The notes beneath the pieces were generated by a model. It had not been told where the DNA came from. It saw only the letters and a list, made by a program, of their open reading frames with translations, and did not search any database. A stretch of DNA of 6,505 bases from Coraliomargarita sp. CAG:312 (GTDB lineage: Bacteria; Verrucomicrobiota; Verrucomicrobiia; Opitutales; Intestinicryptomonadaceae). Position 1 is the stretch's first letter. Each line of letters starts with the position of its first letter. Positions 4,784-6,505 of this stretch are shown here, piece after piece. Both the position numbers and the translations under genes were made by a program. Where the stretch lies: the NCBI GenBank assembly GCA_000438015.1, contig FR901594.1, positions 26,799 through 33,303 of the forward strand. Reading direction: 5' to 3'.

Positions 4784-6505
4784 CTACATTTTGTCTATTT
4801 TAAGCCTGAAGAACTTTTTCGCCGGCCTTTGTGAGAATTTTATGCCAGCCTGCATCTTTAAACTCGGATACGAAACTTCCTTTACAATGTATGCGACATC
4901 TGGACAATCAGTCCAATTTGACATATCGTCGGATTCCTGTATTACTATCTTTATGTCTTCAGCTGAAACACTTGCAGATTTATAAAATTCAAAAGATATG
5001 TCGTAATTGGGATCGCTTACAGGTCTAAGGGACGCGTCTGACGGAGAAACCGCTGTCTTTGCAGAAAACCCCATGGCAAACTTTTGCAAATTTGTGACGC
5101 CGTCGTTTGCAGGAGTGGCCAAATCCCCGGAAACTTCCGGATTTTCAAGTTCGGACTGCGTAAAATTAGAAGATTTCCACAAATTATATTCGCGCGTATT
5201 TTCCGAAACGTTAAGTGTGTAATCCACTGAACCTGAACTTACACCTTCAGCGGTTGTTGCTTCTATTGAGAAGTTGTGGGTTCCACCCTCTGAAACCGCC
5301 CCGCTAAGAGTCCCCAAAGACTGGTCAAACTCTGTTCCATCTATTTCAGAACCGTTAAAAACCCATTTTTCCACAGGATGGTCGGCCTCAAATTTCCATG
5401 TGAAATTTTCTGAGCGGGAAACGTTTTTAGAAGTTTCACCCAGCTGGTTTATATACCGCTCAACAGAAACCTCTACAATTCGAGTATTTACAGAACTGGT
5501 AGAGTCGCTTACTGCACAGTAAAAGTACGTAGTCTGATCTATTTGAAGTTCTGAAAGATCCAGAGCCGGAGATGTCTGGTTTTCTATGGCAACAAAGACC
5601 AACTCGTCTGTGTCGGAGGGAACCGACATATACCATTGATAACTCTTTTGATAATAGCTTGAAGCAGACACTTCAAGAACGCCCGTGACCGCCTCATCTG
5701 GGCTCAATGACAAAGATATATCTTCCGGCTGCAAATCGATTGAAACGTCGGGCTTGGGAATAGTTCTATTGCCAGCAACTAAAATTTCTGCAGTGGAAAC
5801 AGGTGAATAAAATACTCCGGCGGACATTGGATTGGCCGATTGTATGTAAGTGTTATTTATGATTTTTGTTCCAGACGAATACGACACCCTAAAGGCTCCG
5901 CGGTATGAAAGCGGATTGTTTCTGGATTTTTCGTTAACAAAAGTGTTGTCCCTTATTATAAGATTTCCGGTCGATGCTATCCAAGCAGCCAAGCCATAGG
6001 TATTATAGAAAGTATTTCCCTCCAGAAGTATATTGCTTAATATGGGATAATAAGTCTGCTCCGAAGACGGATCCTGTTTTAGATAAACGCCAAAATATAT
6101 GTCGCGCGCGAAACCGTCTTTGCTTGCGGAATCGGTAGGATTCACAGTGTCGAAAATGCAATTGCGCACTACAACATTGTTTACCCCGTGGCCTTCGCAC
6201 CATGAGTTTGTGGTATAACCTGTCTCAAACTTCAGCGCTCCCATTTCGTTGTGGAAAAACCTGCAGTTTTCCATTGTGACATTGCTGGCCAGTATTAGAA
6301 TTCCGCGAGCGCGGTTGTCATGGAAATAGCAGTTTCTCACTATTATGTTAGAGGTATCGTAAGCGCGGTTGAACAATACAAAGCCGTCCATATACGCTTC
6401 CGGAAGCTCGCGGTCGAATACAACTTCGCGTATGCCGTTTTCGGCATCCAAGACATTCAACGCCACAACGGTCGCGCTAAAATCCGTTGGAGAATAATCT
6501 CCGTG
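4784..6505 (-). CDS. Secreted parallel beta-helix protein with Ig-like domains, GH110-like (5' end off window)
   Basis: The frame is open to position 6505, so 573 C-terminal residues are visible and the true start lies beyond the window; a GTG at 6464-6466 is just an internal Val. Visible residues 1 to about 250 form right-handed parallel beta-helix rungs with repeated 'N..(V/I).NC.F' turns (VRNCYF, MENCRF, VRNCIF, LEGNTF, IRDNTF). The block 'NRARGILI' (64-71), a Gly-Ala-(I/L) strand, then 'W-C-E-x-H-G-V' resembles family GH110, exo-acting alpha-1,3-galactosidases that cleave terminal galactose from glycans such as blood group B. This assignment comes from memory of the motif and is tentative; a generic polysaccharide-degrading beta-helix is the alternative. 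Then follow an Ig-like domain (about 265-348; Trp291, Tyr-x-Cys330), a second beta-sandwich region (about 360-435), and a C-terminal module (about 440-573) with 'NDGVTNLQKFAMG' and 'KKFFRLKI', typical of exported proteins in Verrucomicrobiota relatives. Stop is TAG. Confidence 0.8.
   Translation of the reverse strand, partial: HGDYSPTDFSATVVALNVLDAENGIREVVFDRELPEAYMDGFVLFNRAYDTSNIIVRNCYFHDNRARGILILASNVTMENCRFFHNEMGALKFETGYTTNSWCEGHGVNNVVVRNCIFDTVNPTDSASKDGFARDIYFGVYLKQDPSSEQTYYPILSNILLEGNTFYNTYGLAAWIASTGNLIIRDNTFVNEKSRNNPLSYRGAFRVSYSSGTKIINNTYIQSANPMSAGVFYSPVSTAEILVAGNRTIPKPDVSIDLQPEDISLSLSPDEAVTGVLEVSASSYYQKSYQWYMSVPSDTDELVFVAIENQTSPALDLSELQIDQTTYFYCAVSDSTSSVNTRIVEVSVERYINQLGETSKNVSRSENFTWKFEADHPVEKWVFNGSEIDGTEFDQSLGTLSGAVSEGGTHNFSIEATTAEGVSSGSVDYTLNVSENTREYNLWKSSNFTQSELENPEVSGDLATPANDGVTNLQKFAMGFSAKTAVSPSDASLRPVSDPNYDISFEFYKSASVSAEDIKIVIQESDDMSNWTDCPDVAYIVKEVSYPSLKMQAGIKFSQRPAKKFFRLKIDKM

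Noticed and set aside
6464..6466. GTG as the start of the beta-helix gene
   Set aside because: The frame stays open for 13 more codons to the window edge, there is no signal peptide after the GTG, and the sequence begins in the middle of a beta-helix. The GTG is an internal valine.
1..6505. CRISPR array, insertion sequence, integrase, tRNA or rRNA
   Set aside because: No regularly spaced repeats, terminal inverted repeats, transposase motifs or RNA gene signatures were seen on reading both strands by eye.

Overview
The window most likely comes from a bacterium of the Verrucomicrobiota / Lentisphaerota / Kiritimatiellota part of the PVC superphylum. The best clue is the C-terminal region of the secreted beta-helix protein at the right end: a W..(S/N)F start, a degenerate 'DGVTNLQKFAMG' element, a 'SDDMSNWT' strand and a terminal 'KKFFRL(K)' strand. 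This layout is typical of exported proteins of that group. An McsA-type zinc protein, moderate GC content and a mixture of Shine-Dalgarno-led and SD-less genes are compatible. This placement is inference; no rRNA or tRNA gene is present.

Layout, left to right. (1) Positions 1-601, minus strand: a partial mcsA-like gene whose 3' end lies off the left edge. (2) Positions 644-2194, minus strand: a complete but divergent 516-residue adenylosuccinate synthetase homologue (purA), 42 bp upstream of mcsA and probably co-transcribed with it. (3) Positions 2195-2610: a divergent intergenic region. On the plus strand it carries a coherent possible mini-unit: promoter-like boxes, a strong Shine-Dalgarno, a 36-codon ORF, then a stem-loop with a T-rich tail. 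(4) Positions 2611-4470, plus strand: a secreted protein joining an N-terminal YVTN/YncE-like beta-propeller to a compact C-terminal di-heme cytochrome c domain of the CcpA/MauG type. (5) Positions 4471-4783: a convergent gap with a nested stem-loop that could act as a bidirectional terminator. (6) Positions 4784-6505, minus strand: the C-terminal 573 residues of a large secreted right-handed parallel beta-helix protein with Ig-like domains, possibly a GH110-type alpha-galactosidase. Its start lies off the right edge.

Functionally the window has two parts. The left half is cytosolic housekeeping: the AMP branch of purine synthesis plus the adaptor/activator of the protein-arginine kinase quality-control system. 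The right half encodes two exported proteins, a periplasmic redox protein and an extracellular carbohydrate-active-like protein, which converge on each other and so are separate transcription units. No mobile element, CRISPR array, integrase or RNA gene was recognised. The points most worth a second look are the PurA homologue with the inter-subunit IMP-contact arginine replaced by glutamine, the propeller-cytochrome fusion, the long linker in McsA, and the possible small gene or leader at 2335-2551.
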